Shown: positions 50,299 to 58,871 of the stretch, one piece after another
How the letters are laid out: each line of letters opens with the position of its first letter
Numbering within the stretch: position 1 is the first letter of the stretch
DNA from: Pedobacter roseus
GTDB lineage: Bacteria; Bacteroidota; Bacteroidia; Sphingobacteriales; Sphingobacteriaceae
Direction of reading: 5' to 3'
NCBI RefSeq assembly: GCF_014395225.1
Contig: NZ_CP060723.1
Location: 4,526,001-4,590,000, forward strand
Length of the DNA stretch: 64,000 nt
Notes under the pieces: model-generated
Database searches by the model: none
What the model was told of the DNA's origin: nothing
Seen by the model: the letters and a program-made list of their open reading frames with translations, nothing else
Position numbers and translations under genes: made by a program

Positions 50299-50817
50299 AT
50301 GATCAACTTCCTCAATATATCTTATCTCCAATCTGGTAACGAAAAACAGGTAAAAGCTTATCAGGTTTTAACAGATAACCGGGTTTTAGAAAAACTTGCT
50401 GCATACAAACCTATTTTAGTCGGTACCATACCAATCAATATCGACATTGAAAACAGTGATCTGGATATCATTTGTGAAGTACCTGATAACGATGAATTTG
50501 TTGATCAGTTAACTGCCGTTTTTGGTTCCCAAAAAGATTTCTCGGTTATTGAGAGCGCCAAATTCAATGCAATCAAAGCAACATTTAAAATCGAGGGTTT
50601 CGAAATTGAAATATTCGGACAAAACAAACCTGCAACACAGCAAAACGCCTACCGCCACATGCTAATCGAATATAAATTACTTTTAGAAAACGGTGAAGCA
50701 TTCAGACAGGAAATTATCTCCTTAAAAAAACAAGGTTATAAAACCGAACCCGCATTTGCAAAATTACTGGGAATTAAGGGAAATGCTTATGAGGAATTAT
50801 TGAAATTGGATGCTTAG
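50299..50817 (+). CDS. DUF4269 family protein (nucleotidyltransferase-like)
   Basis: 172 residues. It has YLQSGNEKQVKAYQVL, then PILVGTIPINIDIENSDLDIICEV, with a G-T-x-P...SDLDI pattern as in the nucleotidyltransferase fold, and QQNAYRHMLIEYKLLLENG with conserved Arg/His near the C-terminus. DUF4269 is a family of unknown function. Starts at ATG 50299; the upstream frame with ATG 50067 overlaps and is not credible. Alone. Confidence 0.9.
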   Translation: MINFLNISYLQSGNEKQVKAYQVLTDNRVLEKLAAYKPILVGTIPINIDIENSDLDIICEVPDNDEFVDQLTAVFGSQKDFSVIESAKFNAIKATFKIEGFEIEIFGQNKPATQQNAYRHMLIEYKLLLENGEAFRQEIISLKKQGYKTEPAFAKLLGIKGNAYEELLKLDA

Positions 50818-50847
50818 CGAGACGTTAAGACCAAGTAAGGAGGTACA

Positions 50848-50995
50848 GTCATTCCCAACCCGATAGCTATCGGGTTGATTGGGAACCACGAAGTGCTCAT
50901 GAATACCTCTGAAAAAAGGAAAACTCATGAATAATCGTAATGCCTTGGTAGGGCTTGTAGGCTGCATTAAGATTCCTGCATACGCGAGAATGACG
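50848..50995. repeat. MITE-like palindromic element (inverted copy of 20302-20393)
   Basis: Bounded by GTCATTCCC at the left and GCGAGAATGAC at the right. The left end carries CCCGATAGCTATCGGG, the right end GCATTAAGATTCCTGC. In reverse complement it follows 20302-20393, with about 55 bases more in the middle. Confidence 0.65.
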
Positions 50996-51060
50996 ACCGA
51001 TTATATAATTACCTATTCTCATACTGAAATTTGGATTTCATCATCTCATACTTAAAATAT

Positions 51061-51068
51061 TATATTTG
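51061..51068 (+). promoter_or_regulatory. -7 promoter box of the DUF1080 gene
   Basis: TATATTTG matches TAnnTTTG, 20 bases before the ATG at 51088. The nearest TTG (51031) is 27 bases upstream, longer than the usual 17-23. Confidence 0.5.
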
Positions 51069-51087
51069 GAATACAAAACCAAATATC

Positions 51088-51768
51088 ATGAAATTACATT
51101 TTGCCCTTTTACTGCTCATTACATTGAGCACCACAGCATTTGCTCAAAAAAGCCTTTTTAATGGTAAAAATTTAGACGGCTGGCATGTAGATGTTCCTGC
51201 AATGGATAAAAAGCCTGATACGGTTAATCCATTTATAGTCCGCAATGGAATGCTGGTAAGTTTAGGTACGCCAGGCGGACATTTAATTACCGATAAAATT
51301 TATAAAAATTATCAGTTAACCGTACAATACCGTTTTGCAGGTAAACCGGGTAATTGTGGCGTTTTGGTACATGCATCAACGCCTAGGGCCTTATACGGCA
51401 TGTTCCCAAAATCTTTAGAAGTTCAGATGCAGCATAAAGATGCCGGCGATTTTTGGTGTATAGAAGAGGATATTACCGTACCTGATATGGTTGCCAGACG
51501 CGGCCCTAAAGAAAACTGGGGAGTAAATGGAGATAAACTTCGCCGCATTAAAAACTTAACAGATGATAGCGAAAAACCTGTTGGCGAATGGAATACCATG
51601 GTGATACAATGTTTAGATAATGAAGTTAAAGTATGGGTAAATGGCACATTAGTAAACTATGGTACAAACTGTACGGTAAGTAGTGGCCAGATTGCCCTAC
51701 AAGCAGAAGGCAGCGAAGTAGAATTTAAGCAATTGGATTTGAAACCAATTAAAGTGCTGTCTAAATAA
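51088..51768 (+). CDS. DUF1080 (3-keto-disaccharide hydrolase) domain protein, secreted
   Basis: 226 residues from ATG 51088 with a signal peptide ending STTAFAQ; a TTG 57 bases upstream is ignored. The mature part is a single DUF1080 jelly-roll: SLFNGKNLDGWHVD near the N-terminus, LTVQYRFAGKPGNCGVLVH, and VWVNGTLVNYGT. Members include 3-keto-glycoside hydrolases, often next to sugar oxidoreductases. No such neighbour is seen here. A -7 box is at 51061-51068. Confidence 0.88.
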   Translation: MKLHFALLLLITLSTTAFAQKSLFNGKNLDGWHVDVPAMDKKPDTVNPFIVRNGMLVSLGTPGGHLITDKIYKNYQLTVQYRFAGKPGNCGVLVHASTPRALYGMFPKSLEVQMQHKDAGDFWCIEEDITVPDMVARRGPKENWGVNGDKLRRIKNLTDDSEKPVGEWNTMVIQCLDNEVKVWVNGTLVNYGTNCTVSSGQIALQAEGSEVEFKQLDLKPIKVLSK

Positions 51769-51790
51769 CGTGAGTTTTGGAGCTTATTTT

Positions 51791-51897
51791 CGTCATTGCG
51801 AACTGAAGAAGGGTTTTGGCGTAGGCGTGAAGCAACCTTCTTAACATAGCTCCTGAACACAAAAAAGATTGCTTCGTCGTTCCTCCTCGCAATAACG
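51791..51897. repeat. MITE-like palindromic element (CGTCATTGC family)
   Basis: CGTCATTGC at the left and CGCAATAACG at the right; inside GTGAAGCAACCTTC and AAAAGATTGCTTCGTC. Same plan as 49952-50050. Confidence 0.75.
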
Positions 51898-51928
51898 ATT
51901 TCTTTGTTTAAATCTGTCTTAAGGTTAC

Positions 51929-51955
51929 AAAAAAAGCCCCGACGTTGTCGAGGCT
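51929..51955 (-). terminator. Terminator of sucB
   Basis: On the minus strand GCCTCGAC and GTCGGGGC form a stem around AAC, followed by seven T. It lies about 35 bases past the sucB stop. Confidence 0.85.
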
Positions 51956-51989
51956 CTATATTATTAATTCCCTTTTAGGGGATCAGGGC

Positions 51990-53228
51990 TTATATACCCA
52001 ATAATAATCTTGCTGGATCTTCTAACAGTTGTTTTACACGAACCAGGAAGCCAACCGACTCACGTCCGTCGATAATTCTGTGATCATAAGATAAAGCAAC
52101 GTACATCATCGGGCGGATTACCACCTCACCTTTTTCAGCCACCGGACGCTCAACAATGTTGTGCATGCCTAAAATAGCTGATTGTGGCGCATTGATAATC
52201 GGCGTCGACATCATTGAACCAAACACACCACCGTTAGTGATTGTAAACGTTCCACCAGTCATTTCTTCAATGGTTAATTTGCTGTCACGTGCTTTTAAAG
52301 CCAATTCTAAAACCGATTTTTCGATCTGTGCTAAAGTCATGCTTTCAGCATTACGAATTACCGGAACAACTAAACCCTTTGGAGCAGAAACCGCTATAGA
52401 AATATCAGCGAAATCGTTGTAAACCAATTCTTCCCCTTCAATACGGCCATTCACTGCAGGAAAATCTTTTAAAGCTTCAGTAACTGCTTTAGTGAAAAAG
52501 CTCATAAAACCTAAACCAACACCAAATTTTTCTTTGAACTGGTCTTTATATTTTCCGCGTAAATCCATAATTGGTTTCATGTTAACTTCGTTAAAAGTAG
52601 TTAACATTGCGGTTTCATTTTTAACAGCAACCAAACGTTTTGCAACCGTTCTACGTAGTGGAGACATTTTCTCACGACGCTCGCCACGGCTACCTGCAGG
52701 CGCAGCAGCTGCAACAGGAGCACTCGCTTTAGGTGCTTCTGGTTTTTTACCCGCTTCAGCTTTTACAGCATCATCTTTAGTAATGCGGCCATCCACACCG
52801 GTACCTTTTACTGCACCAGCTTCAATTCCTTTTTCCGCAAGAATTTTACCAGCAGCAGGTGATGGAGTTCCTGTAGCATAAGAATCTTTAGAAGCAGCTG
52901 AATCCTGAGCCTTAGGTACTTCGGCAACAGCAGCCGGAGCTTGTGCGTCAGCTTTTGGGCTTTCGCCTTCAGATTTCGGCGCAGCAGCTGCGCCACCATC
53001 TTCAATTTTACAAACTACTGCGCCAATGGCTAAAGTATCACCTTCGGCCGCTATGGTTTTTAAAGTTCCAGCTTGTTCTGCAGTTAATTCGAATGTTGCT
53101 TTATCCGATTCTAATTCGGCAATTACTTCATCCATTTCAACAACATCGCCATCGTTTTTTATCCAACGTGATAAAACAACTTCGGTTATCGACTCACCAA
53201 CAGGTGGAACTTTTATCTCTAAACTCAT
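51990..53228 (-). CDS. sucB: 2-oxoglutarate dehydrogenase E2 component (dihydrolipoyl succinyltransferase)
   Basis: 412 residues from ATG 53228 (MSLEIKVPPVGESI). Lipoyl domain (1-80, lipoylated Lys in ELESDKATFEL), an Ala/Pro/Lys-rich linker, E3-binding domain (about 118-160, TPSPAAGKILAEKGIEAGAVKGTG), and a catalytic domain with YDHRIIDGRESVGFL near the C-terminus. Transfers the succinyl group to CoA in the TCA cycle. It lies downstream of sucA (180 bases apart) and has its own terminator. The extension upstream of the ATG has no support. Confidence 0.97.
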   Translation of the reverse strand: MSLEIKVPPVGESITEVVLSRWIKNDGDVVEMDEVIAELESDKATFELTAEQAGTLKTIAAEGDTLAIGAVVCKIEDGGAAAAPKSEGESPKADAQAPAAVAEVPKAQDSAASKDSYATGTPSPAAGKILAEKGIEAGAVKGTGVDGRITKDDAVKAEAGKKPEAPKASAPVAAAAPAGSRGERREKMSPLRRTVAKRLVAVKNETAMLTTFNEVNMKPIMDLRGKYKDQFKEKFGVGLGFMSFFTKAVTEALKDFPAVNGRIEGEELVYNDFADISIAVSAPKGLVVPVIRNAESMTLAQIEKSVLELALKARDSKLTIEEMTGGTFTITNGGVFGSMMSTPIINAPQSAILGMHNIVERPVAEKGEVVIRPMMYVALSYDHRIIDGRESVGFLVRVKQLLEDPARLLLGI

Positions 53229-53408
53229 TTTTGTAATGTTATGTTTTTTATCGTTAAATGTTGTAAAGTTGAAATGTTCAGGATGCTTAAATCCCATACC
53301 TTCAGCCTTCCAACCCTCTACCTTTTTATATTTTTATTGTTAAATGTTGTAAAGTTAAAATGTTTACGTTAACAACCTTATACCCTCAACCTTCCAACCT
53401 TCAACCTT
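53229..53408. repeat. Repetitive spacer between sucA and sucB
   Basis: A segment GTTAAATGTTGTAAAGTT(G/A)AAATGTT occurs twice (about 53253 and 53339), each followed by pyrimidine-rich CCTTCCAACC repeats. It separates sucA from sucB; no gene or terminator is seen. Confidence 0.6.
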
Positions 53409-56204
53409 CTAATCTATTTGAACTAGTTTCTTTGTTGCTTTCTTAGCAATATCCTTCACATCTTCCGTAACCGAAACCTCCAAAGCTTTTGCTAAAATAT
53501 AAGCTTGTTGGTTAGCATGTTGTTTTGCAAAACCAGTTGCGGTACTGCTACTCTCTCTTCTCGAAATTACATCAATACCTTTTAATGCGGTTTTGTACAA
53601 CCTGCGGAATAAATATGGCCATGCGCCCATGTTCTCTGGCTCTTCCTGTACCCAGAAAATTTCTTTTGCATTTTTATATTTTTTCTGGATGGCTTCCATC
53701 TGATCAACCGGAGTTGGATACAACTGCTCTACACGAACCAAGGCTACGTGTTTGATTTTATCAGCTTGTTGTTTTTCCAGCAATTCATAGTAAATTTTAC
53801 CGCTACAGAAAACGATACGTGTAACGTCTGCAACTTTAGCATTTACATCATCAATTACCTCTTTAAAGCCACCATCTGTAAATTCTTCTAATTTAGAAAC
53901 ACAGGCCGGGTGACGCAATAAACTTTTTGGTGTAAATACCACCAATGGTTTACGGAAATCGCGTTTAAACTGACGGCGTAATACGTGGAAGAAGTTTGCC
54001 GGAGTAGTACAATTGGTTACCTGCATGTTGTAATCGGCACAAAGCTCCATAAAACGCTCAATACGTGCTGATGAGTGCTCTGGCCCCTGACCTTCATAAC
54101 CGTGAGGCAATAACATTACTAAACCATTCTCACGTTGCCATTTCGTTTCGGCACTCGCAATATACTGATCTACAACAATCTGTGCTCCGTTAAAGAAATC
54201 ACCAAATTGTGCTTCCCAGATGGTTAAAGCATTTGGATTTGCCATGGCATAACCATATTCGAAACCTAAAACGCCATATTCTGATAAGTGTGAATTGTAA
54301 ATATCAAATGGTGCCTGCTGATCAGAAATATTTGCTAATGGTACATATTCTTCTTCGCTATCTTCTAGCGTTAATACGGCATGACGGTGAGAGAAAGTGC
54401 CACGTTCTACATCCTGACCGCTTAAACGAACACGTTTACCTTCTGATAACAAAGTACCATAAGCCAGCTGTTCGCCCATTGCCCAATCAAAAACATTGGT
54501 TTCGTTAACCATTTTGCTACGCTCAACGAATAGTTTTTCAATTTTCTTGAAGAACTTTTTATTGGTTGGCAGCGTCGTAATGCGTTTACCGATTTCTAAT
54601 AAAGTAGATTTTTTAACCGCAGTAACCGGCGAAGTTTCGAAATCTTTAGGAGTTGCCATACGCAAATCTGCCCATGCCCCACCAAATTTAACTTCAGTGC
54701 TACCTGCAACAAATTCTTTTGCTTCGTTTAAACGCTCCTGCAAAATACCACGGAAATCTTTCTCCATTTCTTTTGCTAAACCAGCCTCTAACTTACCTTC
54801 TTTAGTTAACTGCTCAATATAGATTTCCCTTGGATTAGGGTGTTTTTCGATAGTTTTGTACAATAATGGCTGCGTAAATTTAGGCTCATCAGACTCATTA
54901 TGACCGAAACGACGGTAACAAAGAATGTCGATAAATACATCATTTTTGTATTTCTGACGGTATTCCATTGCTAGGTTGATCGCATAAACTAAAGCTTCAG
55001 GATCATCACCATTTACGTGGAAAACCGGAGATAAAGTTACTTTAGCAATATCAGTACAATAGGTACTGGTACGCGCATCTTTATAGTTGGTGGTAAAACC
55101 GATCTGGTTATTGATCACCAAATGGATGGTTCCACCTGTTTTATAACCTTCAAGGCCTGCCATCTGAATCACTTCATAAACAATACCCTGACCTGCAACA
55201 GATGCATCACCGTGGATCAAAATTGGTGCTAAACGACTGTTATCGCCACCATATTTGAAATCAATTTTAGAACGGCTCATACCCTCTACCACACCATCAA
55301 CTGTTTCCAGGTGAGATGGGTTAGGACATAAACTTAAGTGAACGCTTTTTCCCGAAACAGTAGTTACATCAGTAGAATAACCTAAGTGGTATTTTACGTC
55401 ACCGCCAAATGGAGTATCCGGATTATAACTTTTGCCTTCAAACTCTGCAAAAATATCTTTGTAGGTTTTTTGCATGATATTGGCCAAAACGTTTAAACGT
55501 CCGCGGTGGGCCATACCAATTACAAATTCTTCAATTCCCAATTCAGCGCCTTTTTCGATAACCGAATCCAATGCAGGAATTAAAGCCTCAGCACCTTCTA
55601 AAGAGAAACGTTTTTGACCTAAGAATTTTGTTCCAAGGAAATTTTCGAAACTTACCGCTTCATTTAATTTCCGGAGAATGCGTTTTTTCTCATCAATAGA
55701 GAAATTAGGGGTATTACGTGCACTTTCCATTTTTTGCTGAATCCAGTTCAACACTTCTGGTGTACGTAAAAATTTATATTCTGCACCGATGGAGTGTGCG
55801 TAAGTTTGTTTTAAAAAGGCTACAATATCTTTCAATTTTGCGGCACCGATACCAATCTCTACACCAGAGTTGAAAACGGTTTCTAAATCAGCATCTGATA
55901 ATCCAAAATTGGCAAGATCTAAAGTTGGCAAATGTTTACGTCTTTCGCGTACCGGATTGGTGTGCGTAAACAGGTGACCGCGGCTGCGATAGCCATCAAT
56001 CAGGTTTAAAACATTAACCTCTTTTAAAAATTGTTCAGGAGTTTCTGCAGTTACTGTTGGGGCTTCCGATCCTCTTCCAAAATCGAAACCTTCGAAAAAT
56101 TTCTGCCAACCAAACTCAACCGACTCAGGATCTTGTTGATACGACTGATATAAAGACTCTATATATTCGGCGTTTGCGCCATTAAGATAAGATAATTTAT
56201 CCAT
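53409..56204 (-). CDS. sucA: 2-oxoglutarate dehydrogenase E1 component
   Basis: 931 residues, normal length. N-terminal segment YLNGANAEYIESLYQSYQQDP (subunit contact), thiamine-diphosphate domain with GMAHRGRLNVLANIMQK and ILIHGDASVAGQG, and a C-terminal transketolase-like region with WEAQFGDFFNGAQIV and the 'WVQEEPENMGAW' block. Decarboxylates 2-oxoglutarate and passes the succinyl group to SucB. Preceded by a good promoter (56230-56262). Confidence 0.98.
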   Translation of the reverse strand: MDKLSYLNGANAEYIESLYQSYQQDPESVEFGWQKFFEGFDFGRGSEAPTVTAETPEQFLKEVNVLNLIDGYRSRGHLFTHTNPVRERRKHLPTLDLANFGLSDADLETVFNSGVEIGIGAAKLKDIVAFLKQTYAHSIGAEYKFLRTPEVLNWIQQKMESARNTPNFSIDEKKRILRKLNEAVSFENFLGTKFLGQKRFSLEGAEALIPALDSVIEKGAELGIEEFVIGMAHRGRLNVLANIMQKTYKDIFAEFEGKSYNPDTPFGGDVKYHLGYSTDVTTVSGKSVHLSLCPNPSHLETVDGVVEGMSRSKIDFKYGGDNSRLAPILIHGDASVAGQGIVYEVIQMAGLEGYKTGGTIHLVINNQIGFTTNYKDARTSTYCTDIAKVTLSPVFHVNGDDPEALVYAINLAMEYRQKYKNDVFIDILCYRRFGHNESDEPKFTQPLLYKTIEKHPNPREIYIEQLTKEGKLEAGLAKEMEKDFRGILQERLNEAKEFVAGSTEVKFGGAWADLRMATPKDFETSPVTAVKKSTLLEIGKRITTLPTNKKFFKKIEKLFVERSKMVNETNVFDWAMGEQLAYGTLLSEGKRVRLSGQDVERGTFSHRHAVLTLEDSEEEYVPLANISDQQAPFDIYNSHLSEYGVLGFEYGYAMANPNALTIWEAQFGDFFNGAQIVVDQYIASAETKWQRENGLVMLLPHGYEGQGPEHSSARIERFMELCADYNMQVTNCTTPANFFHVLRRQFKRDFRKPLVVFTPKSLLRHPACVSKLEEFTDGGFKEVIDDVNAKVADVTRIVFCSGKIYYELLEKQQADKIKHVALVRVEQLYPTPVDQMEAIQKKYKNAKEIFWVQEEPENMGAWPYLFRRLYKTALKGIDVISRRESSSTATGFAKQHANQQAYILAKALEVSVTEDVKDIAKKATKKLVQID

Positions 56205-56229
56205 TATTAACTATTTACTATAAGCACTA

Positions 56230-56262
56230 CAAAATTAGAATTTTACCTTATATAAACGGCAA
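56230..56262 (-). promoter_or_regulatory. Promoter of sucA-sucB
   Basis: Minus strand: TTG (56260-56262), 22 bases, TAATTTTG (56230-56237). About 26 bases before the start codon. Confidence 0.65.
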
Positions 56263-56391
56263 AAATCTCGATTAAAATGAGAATTATTGAATGAGAGAAT
56301 GATAAAATGAGAGAATGATAAAAATATGACTTGTACTAATCGATAAAATTTCAATTCCATCATTCAACACCCAATCATTCAGTCATTACAA

Positions 56392-57666
56392 CTATGATGC
56401 CCAAGTTAAAGCATAGTTGCCTTTTGGGTCGAGATTTTTGATGTTTTTATCTAAATCGAACACACTTTTTGATTTTTGATCATTCCCCACGCCAGCAACA
56501 TTGGCCCAATTTCCCCAGTTACTTGCCGGGTTATAATCGATCAGTTTTTCTTCAAAATAAGCGGCTCCAAAAATCCAGCTAACTTCCAGGTTATTGATCA
56601 GATATAAAGCAGCCGTTTGCCTGGCAATATTTGAAATAAAACCGGTTTGATTTAACTCTGTCATTACCGCATCCACTACCGCAAATCCGGTTTGCGCATT
56701 TTTCCATTTATAGAAGTTATCCTGCTCGTTAGCAATATCAACCAAACCCTGACTTCCAAATCCATCGGGACTAAAAAATGTATTGCCGTATTTTTTGAAC
56801 ATGAAACGGAAATAATCCCTCCAAAGCAACCCTAACAAAATGTGGTTGAACATGGCTTTTGTGTTGGGTACACCTTCCATTTTTATAATTTCCCAATACA
56901 CTTTCCGGGGAGATAAACTGCCCATGGCCAGCCAGGCAGAGAGTTTTGAGGCAAGAATTAAATTCTTGGTCGTTGCTGCCTGTTGCATGGCTACAATCAC
57001 CTTTTGTAAATGTGCCAAACCTTCGGCTTCTCCACCCGCAAATTCGAAATCAGCACGCTGATCTTTCTGTTGAGGCAAAAGATTAAGGTCTTCCAATGAT
57101 GATAAAATGCCCCAATCGATCACTTCGGCTACGTTAATCCGATCTGGCGCCGCAAAACAGGGTTTAATGATAGAATCGCGTTCAATTTTCTTTTTAAACT
57201 GGTTAAAAGCGTCGGGTATATCCTTGATAGGAAAAGGTAAATCTTCTTTATTATATAAGGTGTGGCCGATAAAGTGTTTCAGGTTAACACGCAATTTCCA
57301 AAGCGCATTTTCTACGAGGGTAGAAACATGGGTTTCTTCGCGCGCCACTTCGCGGTGATGGTATACTTCGGTAATTTCATATTCCTGTACCAATTGAGGA
57401 ATAATGTCTTCGGGATTACCTTCAGCAATCAGCAGGTTTCCCCCAATCTGTTTTAAAGCATTACGTAAGCCTAAAACACTTTCTAAAATGAATTGCGCTC
57501 TAATATTGCCTGTTTTTAGCGTACCATATTTGGTTTCGCAAAAAGAACGGGGATCGAGAATGTAAACAGGCAAAATTGAATCAGATTTAGCAATTGCCTC
57601 GACCAGCATTTCGTTATCATGCAAGCGAAGATCATTTCTAAACCAGACTAAAATTTTTTTGGACAT
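56392..57666 (-). CDS. Cryptochrome/photolyase family protein, DASH type
   Basis: 424 residues. Photolyase alpha/beta domain with ILVWFRNDLRLHDNEML (4-20), then the linker and helical FAD-binding domain. The motif FAGGEAEGLAHLQ (about 209-221) is typical of CRY-DASH, and ARQTAALYLINNLEVSWIFGAAYFEEKLIDYNPASNWGNWANVAGVG carries the FAD-contact residues. CRY-DASH proteins bind FAD and a folate and repair single-stranded DNA pyrimidine dimers or act as light sensors. A classical photolyase gene lies nearby (58872). Perfect promoter upstream. Confidence 0.9.
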   Translation of the reverse strand: MSKKILVWFRNDLRLHDNEMLVEAIAKSDSILPVYILDPRSFCETKYGTLKTGNIRAQFILESVLGLRNALKQIGGNLLIAEGNPEDIIPQLVQEYEITEVYHHREVAREETHVSTLVENALWKLRVNLKHFIGHTLYNKEDLPFPIKDIPDAFNQFKKKIERDSIIKPCFAAPDRINVAEVIDWGILSSLEDLNLLPQQKDQRADFEFAGGEAEGLAHLQKVIVAMQQAATTKNLILASKLSAWLAMGSLSPRKVYWEIIKMEGVPNTKAMFNHILLGLLWRDYFRFMFKKYGNTFFSPDGFGSQGLVDIANEQDNFYKWKNAQTGFAVVDAVMTELNQTGFISNIARQTAALYLINNLEVSWIFGAAYFEEKLIDYNPASNWGNWANVAGVGNDQKSKSVFDLDKNIKNLDPKGNYALTWAS

Positions 57667-57697
57667 CTTTTATCGGAAAGGGTGTAAGAACGCTTTA

Positions 57698-57727
57698 CAA
57701 ATTTATCTTATTTTTCCTCTCTATCAA
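57698..57727 (-). promoter_or_regulatory. Promoter of the CRY-DASH gene (perfect Bacteroidota type)
   Basis: Minus strand: TTG (57725-57727), exactly 19 bases, TAAATTTG (57698-57705), about 31 bases before the start codon. Confidence 0.75.
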
Positions 57728-57834
57728 ACCCCTAAATAATTCTTTACAAATAGGTAACAAAAGAATTAGAACCAGATTAATACATTTTAAAGTCCTGCCA
57801 ACAAACCCTTTTGTATCTTTAGTGTTTTAAAAAT

Positions 57835-58737
57835 ATGGCAAAGAAGATTCTGATTACCGGAGCTACCGGACTAGTGGGTACTGAGCTAAAAAAGCATTTA
57901 TTAAACAAAGGTTACGAGGTGAATACACTTTCCAGAAAAAAGGGTAATGATCCGAATAGTTTTGTGTGGGATGTGTACAAAGGAACAATTGATGCCAATT
58001 GCCTGAATGGTGTTGATGCCGTTATCCATTTGGCTGGAGAACCGGTTGCAGATAAAAAATGGACCGATGAGCGTAAAAAACAGATTATTGATAGCCGGGT
58101 AAAATCTACAGAACTGCTTTTCAAAACCATTAAATCAAAGCCAGATCATCAGATCAAATCTTTTGTTTCTTCTTCTGCAGTTGGTTTTTATGGCGATTGC
58201 GGTGATGAAATTTTAACAGAAGAGAGTTCAAACGGCTATGGCTTTTTAGCCGAGTGCTGTAAGTTATGGGAAGATGCAGTAGATCAGGGTAAAAAATTAA
58301 GCCTGAGGATTGTAAAACTTCGTACCGGAATTGTTTTCAGCACGAAAGGTGGTGCATTGCCACAATTGGCACAACCTGTAAAATTATTTGCTGGTGCACC
58401 ATTAGGTACTGGTAAACAATGGACCCCCTGGATACACATTGATGATATGGTTGAAATGTACATTGATGCCGTAGAAAACCTTAAAATGGAAAATAGTTAC
58501 AATGCCTGCGCTCCTTTTCCGGTAACCAACAGCGCTTTAACCAAAGCCATTGCCAAACAGTTGCACCGCCCGGTCTGGCCAATTAAAGTTCCTAAAAAAG
58601 CATTAGCATTGTTACTGGGAGAACGTGTAGAAGCCGTTTTAATGAGCAATAATACCTCTGCACAAAAAATTTTAGATTCAGGATTTAAATTTAAATTCAC
58701 ACATTTGGAGGATGCTTTGAAAGACCTATATAAATAG
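57835..58737 (+). CDS. TIGR01777-type NAD(P)-dependent oxidoreductase (SDR39U1/YfcH-like)
   Basis: 300 residues. N-terminal Rossmann motif ILITGATGLVGTELKKHL (5-22), VDAVIHLAGEPVADKKWTDERKKQII with the family's 'AGEP..D.RW', and a C-terminal DUF1731-like domain (RPVWPIKVPKKALALLLGERVEAVLMSN). Extended SDR of unknown substrate. It lies between two photolyase-family genes, divergent from CRY-DASH and upstream of phrB on the plus strand, so a light-related role is conceivable but not established. Confidence 0.93.
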   Translation: MAKKILITGATGLVGTELKKHLLNKGYEVNTLSRKKGNDPNSFVWDVYKGTIDANCLNGVDAVIHLAGEPVADKKWTDERKKQIIDSRVKSTELLFKTIKSKPDHQIKSFVSSSAVGFYGDCGDEILTEESSNGYGFLAECCKLWEDAVDQGKKLSLRIVKLRTGIVFSTKGGALPQLAQPVKLFAGAPLGTGKQWTPWIHIDDMVEMYIDAVENLKMENSYNACAPFPVTNSALTKAIAKQLHRPVWPIKVPKKALALLLGERVEAVLMSNNTSAQKILDSGFKFKFTHLEDALKDLYK

Positions 58738-58757
58738 GTTAATTGGTTAAGTGTTTA

Positions 58758-58820
58758 ATCGGTTAATTGACGCAAAACGCATTAAATGGTTATAATCGGT
58801 TAATCGACGCAAAACGCCTG
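58758..58820. repeat. Two direct repeats AATCGGTTAAT(T/C)GACGCAAAACGC
   Basis: Two copies 37 bases apart in the 58738-58871 gap between the TIGR01777 and photolyase genes. They look like slippage products; no promoter is clear. Confidence 0.55.
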
Positions 58821-58871
58821 ACTCCAAACGCTTAAAGTCATCTATATTTTATTAACAACCTACTATTACAC

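Noticed and set aside
50067..50339. Plus-strand frame of 90 codons before DUF4269
   Set aside because: Overlaps the real start of DUF4269 and follows a palindromic element; no family, biased composition.
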